DNA from: Bacteroidota bacterium
GTDB lineage: Bacteria; Bacteroidota; Bacteroidia; Bacteroidales; JAAAOM01
Length of the DNA: 61,476 bases
NCBI GenBank assembly: GCA_009908855.1
Contig: JAAAOM010000054.1
Coordinates: forward strand, 1 to 61,476
Direction: 5' to 3'
Each line of letters opens with the position of its first letter. The first letter of the stretch is position 1. The notes beneath the pieces were generated by a model. It was not told the origin of the DNA. It did no database searches and saw nothing but the letters and a program-made list of their open reading frames with translations. The translations under genes were made by a program, and so were the position numbers. Below, piece after piece: positions 53,039 through 61,476 of the stretch.

Positions 53039-55144
53039 ATGAAAAGAATAACTAGTTTTTTTCTATTACTGATGATGATTATCGGATGTAACCAGCAAAT
53101 CGAACAAACAAATCCGTTGTTAATGGAGTTCGATTCCCCTCACGGCGTACCTCCCTTTGATCAAATTCGTGCCAGTCATTTTGAACCAGCATTTGAAAGT
53201 GCTATACAGGAATATCAACGAGAAATACAACGTATTGCCACAAGTGCAGAAGCGTCAACGTTTACCAATACCATCGAGGCCATAGAGTACAGTGGCGAAT
53301 TGTTAAACCAGGTAGAAAGCGTTTTCTATAATATAAAATTATCGCATACCAACGACACCCTTCGGGAATTGGCAAAAGAAATCGGTCCGCGCTTAAGCCA
53401 GGTATATGACCAGGTATATCTGAACGACAGCTTATTTGCAAGGGTAAAAAAGGTATATGACAATACAACATCCCAAGATTTAGACGGGGAACAATTTCGC
53501 TTGTTAAACGAAACGTATAAAAAATTCATACGGAAGGGTGCCCTTTTGGCCGGTGAGAATAAAACCAGGTTAAAAGAGATTAACCAAAGATTGGCTAAGC
53601 TGGAAGAGACTTTTGCAGACAACTTGCTAAACGAAACCAATAATTTTTCAATGGTAATCAAAGATGAATCTAATTTATCAGGGCTTCCCTTATCATTACG
53701 CAGCGCTGCAAAAGAGAAAGCGGAAAGTATGGAAATGTCGAACTCCTGGGTATTTACCCTTCAAAAGCCCAGCATGATACCCTTCCTTCAATACGCTGAT
53801 AACCGGGAGCTGCGCAAGGAGATATATACCGCTTATATCAACCGGGGAAACAACAATAACGAATACGACAACAAAGACATTGCCAAAGAAATGGTTAATC
53901 TTCGCCTGGAACGTGCCAATTTGTTAGGATTCGAAAGTCATGCCCATTATGTTTTGGATGACAATGTTGCCAAAACACCCGAGAATGTCTATAAGTTTAT
54001 GGATCAGTTGATGACCAGGGCAGTTCCGGTGGCCAAAAATGAAGCGCAACGCCAACAAGAAATGATTGAAGCCGAGGGTAAGAATTATAAATTGCAACCA
54101 TGGGATTGGTGGTACTATACCGAAAAAATACGCCAAAAAAAATATGATTTGAATGAGAAAGAATTGCGTTCTTATTTTCAACTGGCCAATGTGCGCGATG
54201 GTGCCTTTATGGTAATCAATAAACTATGGGGTTTACAATTTGAACCCCGGGACGATATATCAGTCTATCATGAGGATGTGGAGGTTTATGAAGTACTGGA
54301 TTCCGACAAAAAACATGTTGGTATCTTGTATATGGATTTCTTTCCCCGCGAATCGAAAAGAGGAGGTGCGTGGATGAGCTCTTTCAGGAAACAATATGTG
54401 ATTAACGATGAATATCATACGCCGATTGTGACCAACAACTTCAACTTCACCCCTCCAAGTGGGAAAACGCCTTCCCTTATAAGCCTGGATGAAGTAAAAA
54501 CACTTTTTCATGAGTTGGGGCACGGTTTGCATGGCTTATTATCCAATTGCCAATACAAATCATTGTCCGGGACTTCCGTATCCAGGGATTTTGTAGAGTT
54601 CCCATCGCAAATTATGGAAAATTGGGCCACAGAGCCAACAGTGATGAAAGATTATGCCATCCATTTCAAAACTGGAGAGACTATACCTGATGAATTGATC
54701 GAGAAAATGGCGGAGACCAATCTGTTTAACCAGGGATTTATCACTACTGAATATATGGCGGCCTCCTATCTGGATATGGATTTGCATTCAATAACAGCAC
54801 CTCTTGAAGATGATATTATGGCCTTCGAAGATCAGTCGCTAATAAATTGTGGATTGATTCCCGAAATTGAGGCCCGTTACCGGATACCATATTTTGCCCA
54901 TATTTTTGCATCGGGCTATTCAGCGGGATATTACAGCTATATCTGGTCTGAAATTATGGTGGCCGATGCCTATCAAGAATTTAAAGAAAAAGGACTTTTT
55001 AACCAGGAAGTAGCCCAATCATTTAAAGAAAATATACTATCAAGAGGAGGTACAAAAGATCCAATGAAATTATATATTCAGTTTAAAGGTTCCGAACCTT
55101 CAGTAAGACCTTTATTAGAAAGCAGAGGATTGTTGACTGATTAA
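53039..55144 (+). CDS. dcp: Dipeptidyl carboxypeptidase lipoprotein, peptidase M3 family
   Basis: 701 aa with lipobox MIIGCNQQ (Cys about 17). M3 zinc-peptidase fold: a helical N-terminal half and the active site FHELGHGLHG (His491, Glu492, His495), followed by the third ligand Glu in FVEFPSQIMENW. The C-terminal SGYSAGYYSYIWSE and RGGTKDPMKLY motifs are typical of Dcp/oligopeptidase A. It removes dipeptides from peptide C-termini in the periplasm. Monocistronic, between two tRNAs. Confidence 0.92.
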   Translation: MKRITSFFLLLMMIIGCNQQIEQTNPLLMEFDSPHGVPPFDQIRASHFEPAFESAIQEYQREIQRIATSAEASTFTNTIEAIEYSGELLNQVESVFYNIKLSHTNDTLRELAKEIGPRLSQVYDQVYLNDSLFARVKKVYDNTTSQDLDGEQFRLLNETYKKFIRKGALLAGENKTRLKEINQRLAKLEETFADNLLNETNNFSMVIKDESNLSGLPLSLRSAAKEKAESMEMSNSWVFTLQKPSMIPFLQYADNRELRKEIYTAYINRGNNNNEYDNKDIAKEMVNLRLERANLLGFESHAHYVLDDNVAKTPENVYKFMDQLMTRAVPVAKNEAQRQQEMIEAEGKNYKLQPWDWWYYTEKIRQKKYDLNEKELRSYFQLANVRDGAFMVINKLWGLQFEPRDDISVYHEDVEVYEVLDSDKKHVGILYMDFFPRESKRGGAWMSSFRKQYVINDEYHTPIVTNNFNFTPPSGKTPSLISLDEVKTLFHELGHGLHGLLSNCQYKSLSGTSVSRDFVEFPSQIMENWATEPTVMKDYAIHFKTGETIPDELIEKMAETNLFNQGFITTEYMAASYLDMDLHSITAPLEDDIMAFEDQSLINCGLIPEIEARYRIPYFAHIFASGYSAGYYSYIWSEIMVADAYQEFKEKGLFNQEVAQSFKENILSRGGTKDPMKLYIQFKGSEPSVRPLLESRGLLTD

Positions 55145-55158
55145 TTCCGGCCATTGGT

Positions 55159-55189
55159 CTTGTGAAAATAAATAAAATGTTTACTTTTG
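55159..55189 (+). promoter_or_regulatory. Promoter of tRNA-Pro
   Basis: CTTG at 55159-55162, a 19-bp spacer and TACTTTTG at 55182-55189. It has the same -7 box and spacing as the tRNA-Ser promoter. The tRNA begins about 100 bp downstream. Confidence 0.75.
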
Positions 55190-55287
55190 CACGGCACTTT
55201 CAAGCATAATAATGCAATGTTGCTTTAACATTGATTGGGAGGGATCAATACTTCTATTCCACCATCAGGTGGATGCGAAGAATTAAA

Positions 55288-55362
55288 CGGGGTGTAGCAC
55301 AGTCCGGTTAGTGTGCCTGCTTTGGGAGCAGGAGGTCGTAGGTTCGAATCCTGCCACCCCGA
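55288..55362 (+). tRNA. tRNA-Pro(TGG)
   Basis: 75 nt. Acceptor CGGGGTG / CACCCCG, D arm with TAGCACAGTCCGG, anticodon stem CCTGC / GCAGG with loop TTTGGGA and anticodon TGG at 55323-55325, and T arm with GGTTCGAATCC. CCA is not encoded. A terminator follows directly. A decayed copy lies at 58828-58901. Confidence 0.95.
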
Positions 55363-55368
55363 CTTAAC

Positions 55369-55404
55369 GAGACGAGATGGTTTTTTCCTCCTCGTCTCTT
55401 TTTT
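55369..55404 (+). terminator. Terminator after tRNA-Pro
   Basis: The stem GAGACGAG / CTCGTCTC, loop of about 14 bases, is followed by TTTTTT. A second small hairpin CCTGCC / GGCAGG with TTTT lies just beyond (55405-55425). Confidence 0.85.
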
Positions 55405-55459
55405 CCTGCCATTCGGCAGGTTTTAATAGTATTCTACAATTTGAATGTTGATATCCAGC

Positions 55460-57913
55460 CTATTCGCGCAGTATTTTAAAGGCTGCGGAATTGTAGTGCT
55501 CAGACACTATTTTAAAATAATACATTCCTTTCTTAAAGTCTGATAAACTATGCTTAATTACTTCGACAGAGGAATAATGCCGATCCACAATAATTTGACC
55601 GTTCATGTCAATTACTTGCAATTGCACTTCATCATACATTCTTCCCAGTTCTATGGATACAATATCATTCACCGGATTTGGGTAAACATGGATTTGATCT
55701 TTAAAACTACTAAATAATGAAATACTTAACATCTCAAGTTCATTACATGCTGATGTATCCGTACATTTACCTTTAACAATTTTGACGGCATAAGTACCAC
55801 CTGAGGTTGGTGTAAATGAACGATCGGTTTGTCCAATGATTTCTGTATAACTGTTCTCACAGTCTAACCATTGATAATCAGCACCTTCTTCATTAGCTAA
55901 AAGAGTATGATTATTGATTTCAACCGATGCATCAATTTCTTGAATGACCAGGTCAAGGGTAATTATGCTATCACATCCGTCCTGAGTTAATATGGTATCC
56001 GTATACTTACCACTGATTGTAAAGGTCTCATCATTTACCGGCCAGGTATAACTGTAGCACGCTGTGATTTCAGTAGTATCCATATAAAGCTCAACAAATG
56101 TCAGGTTGAGGGTTAATATACTATCGCAACCGTTTACATTGGTTAATGTTTCAGTATAATATCCGGCATTTAAATAGGTTTGATCATTTACAGGCCAGGT
56201 ATAACTATCACATGCTGTCATTTCAATGGTATTGGTAAAGCTGTCACTTATCGTCAAAACCAGGGTTAAAATACTATCGCAACCATTCTGCGCTGTTAGC
56301 GTATCCTTGTAAACACCAGTGGTTGTAAAGGTCTGGTCATTTACAGGCCAGTAATAACTATCGCACGCCGTGATTTCAGTAGTATCGCTATATCCCTCAT
56401 TAATTGTAAGGTTAAGGGTTAATATACTATCGCAACCGTTTTCATTGGTTAAAGTATCAGTATAATACCCGGTACCTGTATAGGTTAGACCTGTAGTGGA
56501 CCAGGTAAAGCTGTCACAGGCAGCAACATTTAAAGTATCTATTGTACTAAGCAATGTAAACTCAAGAAAAACAATACTATCGCATCCATCATTATTCACC
56601 AGTGTATCCGAATATACCCCCGTTTGTGTATAAGTTTCTCCCGTTTGAGGCCAGGTATAACTTTGACAATCACTTTCTGAAATATACACAAGGTCTTTAC
56701 AAGAAGTAAACAACCTGACTTGCCCGGCATTTGAACCGTTTTCATCATTAAATGGTGCACCCACAGCTACTCTTTCCCCCCCGGAACTAAGGCTTACTGC
56801 ATACCCAAACTCATCATTTGCCGCTTGACCATTTAAATCTTCGCCATTCTGTTCCCACTGGACCCCATTCCAGTAATAAACCCTTACATGGCCGGCATTA
56901 TTAGCTCCTCCGTCGTTTTCATTTGCACCAATTGCCAATATATTGCCGTTTGAAGCCATGGATATTGCAAACCCTGAATGATCACCTGCTGCTTCGCCAT
57001 CGATATCCTGACCTTTTTGCACCCAGTTATCACCATCCCAATGATATATTCTCACATGGCCTGCATTCGTACCTGTACCATCGTTCTCAGGCGCACCTAT
57101 AGCAACTGTATTTCCATCTGCACTTAGTGCAACCGAAGAACCGGATAAATCGTTGGATGCTTCGCCTCCAATATTCTCACCCATTTGCGCATAGGTATGA
57201 CCAATCCATTTATACACCTTAACATACCCTGCGTTCGTACCAAAATTATCATTATAAGGAGCACCACATGCCAGTATTTTACCATTTGCGCTTAAGGCTA
57301 CCGCTGTTCCAAATGCATCACCATCGGCTTTACCTGTCAATGGATTAACAACCTCAGACCAGTCAGATCCATCCCAGGCATATACACCAACAATTCCTTC
57401 ATGGTCTTGAGGTCCGCCAAAAGCAACCGTGTCGCCACCTGCACTAATTGAAACTGATGTACCTGCCTGATAATCGCCGGTTTGTTCATAAAAATGAGAC
57501 CCCTTTTGAACATAACTGGAACCATCATATTCAAATACTCTTACCCTGCCGGATTGAATCCATTCACTGTGATCGTATAGTCGCGAACCTACTGCTAAAA
57601 CAGAGGCATCCTTGTTAAATTGCACCGATGAGCCCGACTGTTCATAAATCTGTGTTCCTTGTGGCACATTCCCCACACCCCACATGCTACCGGTCCAATA
57701 AATTAACCTGACGTCTCCTACATTATCATCGCTACCAAAATTGTAAAGTGGCATCCCGCTTGCAAGGATCAGGCTATCAGGAGCCAAGGCTACCGAATAG
57801 CCATTCCACCCTTCGGCATATACATCGTCAAACTCCAGTTGCCAATTTTGGCAATATGAATTCAAATAATGCAGGACTATTAGAATTATCGAAATAATTA
57901 TTGATTTTATCAT
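55460..57913 (-). CDS. Large secreted repeat protein with type IX sorting domain
   Basis: 817 aa. After a signal peptide (about 1-22) come seven or so FG-GAP-like blades (about 25-400), each with a core such as VALSANGKILACGAP or VALSADGNTVAIGAP. Then come five repeats of about 50 residues (about 405-650), each built on CDSxTW ... TDTLTNxNGCDSILTLNLT with paired cysteines. A short Ig-like part is followed by a C-terminal sorting domain (about 740-817: IHVYPNPVNDIVSIEL ... KGMYYFKI) typical of T9SS cargo. It is probably displayed on or released from the surface. Binding target unknown. Confidence 0.85.
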   Translation of the reverse strand: MIKSIIISIILIVLHYLNSYCQNWQLEFDDVYAEGWNGYSVALAPDSLILASGMPLYNFGSDDNVGDVRLIYWTGSMWGVGNVPQGTQIYEQSGSSVQFNKDASVLAVGSRLYDHSEWIQSGRVRVFEYDGSSYVQKGSHFYEQTGDYQAGTSVSISAGGDTVAFGGPQDHEGIVGVYAWDGSDWSEVVNPLTGKADGDAFGTAVALSANGKILACGAPYNDNFGTNAGYVKVYKWIGHTYAQMGENIGGEASNDLSGSSVALSADGNTVAIGAPENDGTGTNAGHVRIYHWDGDNWVQKGQDIDGEAAGDHSGFAISMASNGNILAIGANENDGGANNAGHVRVYYWNGVQWEQNGEDLNGQAANDEFGYAVSLSSGGERVAVGAPFNDENGSNAGQVRLFTSCKDLVYISESDCQSYTWPQTGETYTQTGVYSDTLVNNDGCDSIVFLEFTLLSTIDTLNVAACDSFTWSTTGLTYTGTGYYTDTLTNENGCDSILTLNLTINEGYSDTTEITACDSYYWPVNDQTFTTTGVYKDTLTAQNGCDSILTLVLTISDSFTNTIEMTACDSYTWPVNDQTYLNAGYYTETLTNVNGCDSILTLNLTFVELYMDTTEITACYSYTWPVNDETFTISGKYTDTILTQDGCDSIITLDLVIQEIDASVEINNHTLLANEEGADYQWLDCENSYTEIIGQTDRSFTPTSGGTYAVKIVKGKCTDTSACNELEMLSISLFSSFKDQIHVYPNPVNDIVSIELGRMYDEVQLQVIDMNGQIIVDRHYSSVEVIKHSLSDFKKGMYYFKIVSEHYNSAAFKILRE

Positions 57914-58423
57914 AATGTGCTAATTCAAATGATTAATAGGTCTGTCGGTTATAAAAATATATAATTAATTGATTGCTCAAATCGCAATAAATCAATGTAA
58001 TATTAATTATTTTATGACCGTTCGCGTGAATACTTTTCTTTCCGGTTTAATGACATTGCAACGAAAGAAAATAGATATAAAAAAATGTTAGTAACTTTAT
58101 TTATTTATATGTAGACTAAATATATTTTGTCAATCTTTTTAGGTGCAAAAAGATTGACAAAATTCAGTTAAAAGATACCACATGTTTCATTTTAGATGAA
58201 AAACTAATTAGCAGGAGCGAATTACCTGCTATGGGATGAGAACATAACTATAAAGACCATCTTACATAAACTGATTGCATACCAATAGTAATTTCAGGTG
58301 TTATATCTTCAAAGAATTTTATTTTCCTATTAATTCTATTACTTTTTACCATCATTTCAAAAATGACTTCAAATTCCGGTGTACTTGTAAAAGTTGAAAT
58401 TCACAAAAGCTTATTCAAAAAAC
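57914..58423. other. 510-bp intergenic region
   Basis: It contains the hairpin at 58124-58163 and the promoter region of the T9SS-sorted gene (minus strand). No other gene is seen. Confidence 0.45.
58124..58163. repeat. Perfect 17-bp hairpin
   Basis: The arms (58124-58140 and 58147-58163) are perfectly complementary around loop AGGTGC. The sequence ATTTTGTCAATCTTTTT reads into the loop. It is not followed by a T run on the plus strand, so it is not a simple terminator in that direction; on the minus strand the stem itself is T-poor at its end. Confidence 0.75.
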
Positions 58424-58591
58424 CTATTCATTGCGCAACGATTCAAGACGCTTTAGGATGGCTTCAGCCTCGGCATATTTTTCATCCGATAATTTACGGT
58501 TGGTATGCGACAATTTGTAGGCTTCTTTCATTAGTTTGGTGTAGTTTTTATGAAGTTTTTTTTTAGGATTACCTTTTAGTAAATTAAACAT
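58424..58591 (-). CDS. Small DUF6435 (Lacal_2735-like) protein
   Basis: 55 aa from the ATG at 58591 to TAG at 58424. It begins MFNLLKGNPKKKLHKNYTKL and continues MKEAYKLSHTNRKLSD, then AEAEAILKRLESLRNE. This is the pattern of the DUF6435/Lacal_2735 family of tiny highly charged helical proteins in Bacteroidota, which begin MF(G/N)(L/F)(F/L)K and carry K-rich helices. Function unknown. It is short and easily missed by gene callers. Confidence 0.75.
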   Translation of the reverse strand: MFNLLKGNPKKKLHKNYTKLMKEAYKLSHTNRKLSDEKYAEAEAILKRLESLRNE

Positions 58592-58827
58592 GACTCATAT
58601 TTTTAGTTATTAAACATGCATATATTATAAACATTAGATTTTATTCATTGTTTGTACGCGGGTATGTTAAAAAATTTCACATTTAAACCAGGTGTTACAA
58701 ATATTTCAAAATGGCAGGTACCATTTTATGTGAAATTTCACCTTAGCTGTATTAGGACTATATTTGTTGACGATCAATGTTATGATTGAAACTAACCGAC
58801 TATAATTTGATTTTCAATATTCTTTAT

Positions 58828-58901
58828 CAGGGAATAGCACAGTCCGGAAGCATACTATATTGGGGATGTTGATGTTATAGATTCCAAACCAGCTACTCCA
58901 A
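58828..58901 (+). pseudogene. Decayed tRNA-Pro copy
   Basis: 74 nt that align end to end with tRNA-Pro(TGG) at 55288. TAGCACAGTCCGG (13 nt) is identical, ATTGGGG stands in place of the anticodon loop, and ATTCCAAA stands in place of the T loop. Acceptor and anticodon stems no longer pair well. It is not a functional tRNA. Confidence 0.6.
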
Positions 58902-58959
58902 CGCTAATATAATAAACGGATCGGAGGAAGATTATCCCGTTATCAATTAAATGCTGCTC

Positions 58960-60870
58960 TCATGATTTTTTTTGGTATGGAAAATGAAAGAAAAATGTTG
59001 CACCAAAATCTGGGTTGTTTTCATACCATATTTTACCGTTGTTTATGTCAACAAACTTTTTGCAAATTTTTAATCCAAAACCTGTTCCTGTTTCATTTTC
59101 AGTTCCTTTAGAAGAAATGAATTGGCTGTCGCTGAATAGGGCATTGGCAATATCCTTCTCAAGACCTATTCCGGTATCTGCCACTGAAAAGGTAACACCA
59201 TTATTTTGTTGTACTTGCATTATGCGAATTACCCCTCCTTTCGGAGTAAATTTTAAAGCATTGTTTACAAGGTTTCCCATTATGATGGAAAAAGCAAATT
59301 TATCTCCGTATGCTACAGCCGCATTATTAATATTAAGTTGAACGCTAATTTTTTTATCGTTGGCAATACCCATATAAGGTTGAATTGCCAGCTGAGTGAC
59401 TTCTAAGCTATTAAAAATCTGTTTTTCAGCGGAGTACTCACCTTGTTGAAGTTTGGCCCAATAAAGAATGTTGGTAAGCAATGTTAAGGCACTATCTGAT
59501 ATTTGGTATATTAGTTTTGAGTATTTTTTGATGGGTTCAGGTTCTTTATCCCATTTACCAGTTGCCAACAATTGAGCAAAACCAGAAATTGACCCTATTG
59601 GACCTCGTAAATCGTGGCCTATTACTTTAATTAAGTTATCTTTCAGGATTATGGATTTTTCCAAATCATATTTGGTGTTTTTCAAAGCAGCATTCATTTT
59701 GGTTAGTTTTTTATTGGTGCGCTTTTTTAAGCGATACCCCCTGAATATAAAGAAAATAATTACAACAGTTATGATTACTACCCCAACAAACAGGGTGTTT
59801 CGCACTCTTAACTTTGAAATAGCAAGGTCATTTAAAGCCTTTTCTTTCTTCAATTGGTCAATTTCATTTTGTTTTCTTTCTGCCTCGTATTTGGCCTCCA
59901 ATTCAGCAATTCTTTTGTTTTTTTCAACAGAGATATTGGAATCTTTAACCTGTATATATACTTCGTAGAACCCAATAGCTTCCTCATACCTGCCTTGCTC
60001 CTTGTGAAGTATGGCCATGCGTTCAAGTGCTGTTATTTTAAAATTGTTGTTATTAAGTTCATCAGCCAGTTCAATAACCTGGTAAAGGGCCTTTTCAGCC
60101 TCCTTGTATTTTTTATATTTAAGGTTTATCCCGGCATAAATATGCATTACTGCGGCATGGGTATAGTTATTTAATTCCTGACTTAACATATCCTTTGCTT
60201 CACTGGCTTTGTTCAACGCTTCACTTTTATCGCCAATTAGGGAGTATAATTCTGCTAGGTTTGCCATTAATAGGAGCAACAGATTATCGTTTTCAAAACC
60301 GGGTTGTCGTGCAATTTCCAGCGCACGCTTAAAATATAATAAAGTAGAATCGTATTGATTCACATCACCATATGCTGCACCCAGATTTAAATGAAGCATC
60401 ACATGTAATTGTGTTTCAGTTGTGTCCAGGTTTTCCAATCCTAAATAATAATTCTTTGTAGCCTTATCATGTTCCTCAAGAAGATCGTAAGCATTACCAA
60501 TATTATTGAATATGCGTGCCCTTGCATTTATATCTTCAACCTGTTCAGCCAGAGCAAGAGCCATCTGATAGTTTTTAAGCGCTTCTTCATACTCATGCAT
60601 ACGCTCGTAAGTTATTGCTAACGTATTGTAGGCGCCGAATTCACCATTATTATAGTCAATTTCCTTGGAAAGAGCTAATGCCTGGTTAGTATATCCGATA
60701 GCCTTTTTAGTTTGATTTTGACAATAATATTGACCTATTTTTAAGAGAATATCGACTTTCTCTTCCCCTGCTGATTTATCCATTACAGCAATTAAACTGT
60801 CTACATTGGTTTTTCCCCATGTTAGCTGGCTTAAAAATAGACTCATTAATACAAAAACAACTTTTTTCAT
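58960..60870 (-). CDS. TPR-containing sensor histidine kinase
   Basis: 636 aa from the ATG at 60870, which gives a signal peptide (FVLMSLFLSQLTWGKT); the frame is open 17 codons further. About seven TPRs form the periplasmic sensor (about 30-310). A coiled coil, one TM helix (about 350-370, TLFVGVVIITVVIIFFIF) and a coiled coil lead to HisKA (KVIGHDLRGPIGSI) and HATPase_c (NLVNNALKFT, DTGIGLEKD, GTGFGLKICKKF). A typical Bacteroidota TPR kinase; no cognate regulator is adjacent. The sensed signal is unknown. Confidence 0.9.
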   Translation of the reverse strand: MKKVVFVLMSLFLSQLTWGKTNVDSLIAVMDKSAGEEKVDILLKIGQYYCQNQTKKAIGYTNQALALSKEIDYNNGEFGAYNTLAITYERMHEYEEALKNYQMALALAEQVEDINARARIFNNIGNAYDLLEEHDKATKNYYLGLENLDTTETQLHVMLHLNLGAAYGDVNQYDSTLLYFKRALEIARQPGFENDNLLLLLMANLAELYSLIGDKSEALNKASEAKDMLSQELNNYTHAAVMHIYAGINLKYKKYKEAEKALYQVIELADELNNNNFKITALERMAILHKEQGRYEEAIGFYEVYIQVKDSNISVEKNKRIAELEAKYEAERKQNEIDQLKKEKALNDLAISKLRVRNTLFVGVVIITVVIIFFIFRGYRLKKRTNKKLTKMNAALKNTKYDLEKSIILKDNLIKVIGHDLRGPIGSISGFAQLLATGKWDKEPEPIKKYSKLIYQISDSALTLLTNILYWAKLQQGEYSAEKQIFNSLEVTQLAIQPYMGIANDKKISVQLNINNAAVAYGDKFAFSIIMGNLVNNALKFTPKGGVIRIMQVQQNNGVTFSVADTGIGLEKDIANALFSDSQFISSKGTENETGTGFGLKICKKFVDINNGKIWYENNPDFGATFFFHFPYQKKS

Positions 60871-61038
60871 GCATGCCAGGTAAATTGAATTAATATACAA
60901 AAAAGTATTATATCGTTTCAAAGTGAATATCTATCTAATTCTTAATTATTGAAACGATATTTAGCATCTATGAGTTATAATTTTCAGTTTATTTTGATAA
61001 AATAGGTTAATTACGCTGTAAACATATCATAATAAAAC

Positions 61039-61227
61039 TTATAACACCTGTATATGACAATATTTCCAACTGCATAAATAAAAATTAAGTCCACGGAGTG
61101 TAAAACCTGATCCCTTAATGGTAATTCCATCACCCGGAGCAGTTTGACCAGCTATTTTAACATCACTTTTAAAAATTTCAATATCACTATCTAAATTTAT
61201 AATATCCGCTGTTTTATAGAGGATCAT
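61039..61227 (-). pseudogene. Fragment of a pectate-lyase-like protein
   Basis: A 62-codon frame containing VKIAGQTAPGDGITIKG, the conserved beginning of the parallel beta-helix in family 1 polysaccharide lyases (typically VTIAGQTAPGDGI). Catalytic residues and the rest of the helix are absent, and the frame stops soon after GLNFYL. It is a remnant; a once-larger gene probably decayed or was cut here. The last 249 bp of the window hold nothing else I can support. Confidence 0.6.
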
Positions 61228-61476
61228 CCAGTGACAGTGTTTTTTTACCAGTATAACTGAAAAATCCTGAATCGGGCAAGTCTTGTCAGTATTATTTTTA
61301 TCAGGCTACCCAATTATAAATCATTTTTACATGCAAATAATAAATTTAAAATCATATTAAAATTGATTCTATTTATACAAAAAATGCTACCAGCAAATGG
61401 TGTTTTTTTTTGTTGATTAGTTCTACTTTGACAAGTTAAAATTGTTAATAAAACCCTTGAAAATACTAGATTTTCA

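Noticed and set aside
58363-58566. A 67-codon plus-strand ORF
   Set aside because: It is antisense to the DUF6435 gene, which has a family match and its own start.

Overview
The window looks like a chromosomal piece of a free-living Bacteroidota bacterium, probably of the Bacteroidales/Marinilabiliales type. The signs are Bacteroidota -33/-7 promoters (TTTG ... TAnnTTTG) in front of both tRNAs, a protein with a type IX secretion C-terminal sorting domain, a SusC-like style of surface uptake (BtuB with a BtuG-like propeller lipoprotein), many lipoproteins, and Bacteroidota-typical small families (DUF3127, DUF6435/Lacal_2735, DUF6588). It carries a quinol-type nitric oxide reductase and many sensory proteins. 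A chemoreceptor and a CheB-CheR fusion are present, but no motility genes are in view.

Layout. 1-6.8 kb: a hybrid histidine kinase followed by a sigma-54 response regulator. Its last 212 bp are repeated 1.3 kb downstream, bracketing a 56-aa ORF plus nucleotidyltransferase pair. A coiled-coil membrane protein follows. 6.9-9.8 kb: an Rrf2/NsrR-like Fe-S regulator divergent from norB, which is broken by a one-base frameshift. 9.8-16.3 kb: small secreted, lipoprotein and housekeeping genes (DUF1801, DUF6588, map, SRPBCC, a tandem paralogue pair, DUF2459, DUF3750). 16.3-24.4 kb: a desaturase, a membrane LytTR regulator, an IS1595-family element, lipoproteins, a 135-bp MITE-like palindrome, a secreted GyrI-like protein and a Crp/Fnr regulator. 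24.7-26.8 kb: a chemoreceptor.

27-35.6 kb is a coherent vitamin B12 locus: btuFCD, an intergenic 21-bp tandem repeat, a cobalamin riboswitch, btuB, a BtuG-like propeller lipoprotein, a DUF4430 (transcobalamin-C-like) protein, a PduO-type adenosyltransferase and cobU. Surface capture (BtuB/BtuG, perhaps DUF4430), inner-membrane import (BtuFCD), adenosylation and cobinamide activation are thus together. The riboswitch is unusual: its peripheral region holds three related hairpins in a row.

35.7-42.6 kb: a Pif1/RecD-like helicase, a minus-strand operon of two peptidyl-prolyl isomerases, DUF3127 and a HAD phosphatase, then a TPR/PD40/SPOR protein. 42.9-50.1 kb: a signalling block of a PAS-HTH regulator, a CheB-CheR-PAS fusion and a PAS-GAF hybrid kinase. 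50.5-52.3 kb: clpS, nfeD and floA. 52.4-61.5 kb: tRNA-Ser(GCT), an M3 peptidase, tRNA-Pro(TGG), a large T9SS-sorted repeat protein, a 55-aa small gene, a decayed tRNA-Pro copy, a TPR histidine kinase and a pectate-lyase fragment.

The observations most worth follow-up are the hairpin-array riboswitch, the DUF4430 protein in the B12 locus, the bracketed nucleotidyltransferase cassette, the 21-bp heptad-coding repeat and the tRNA-Pro remnant. All functions are read from sequence motifs; no database search was run.
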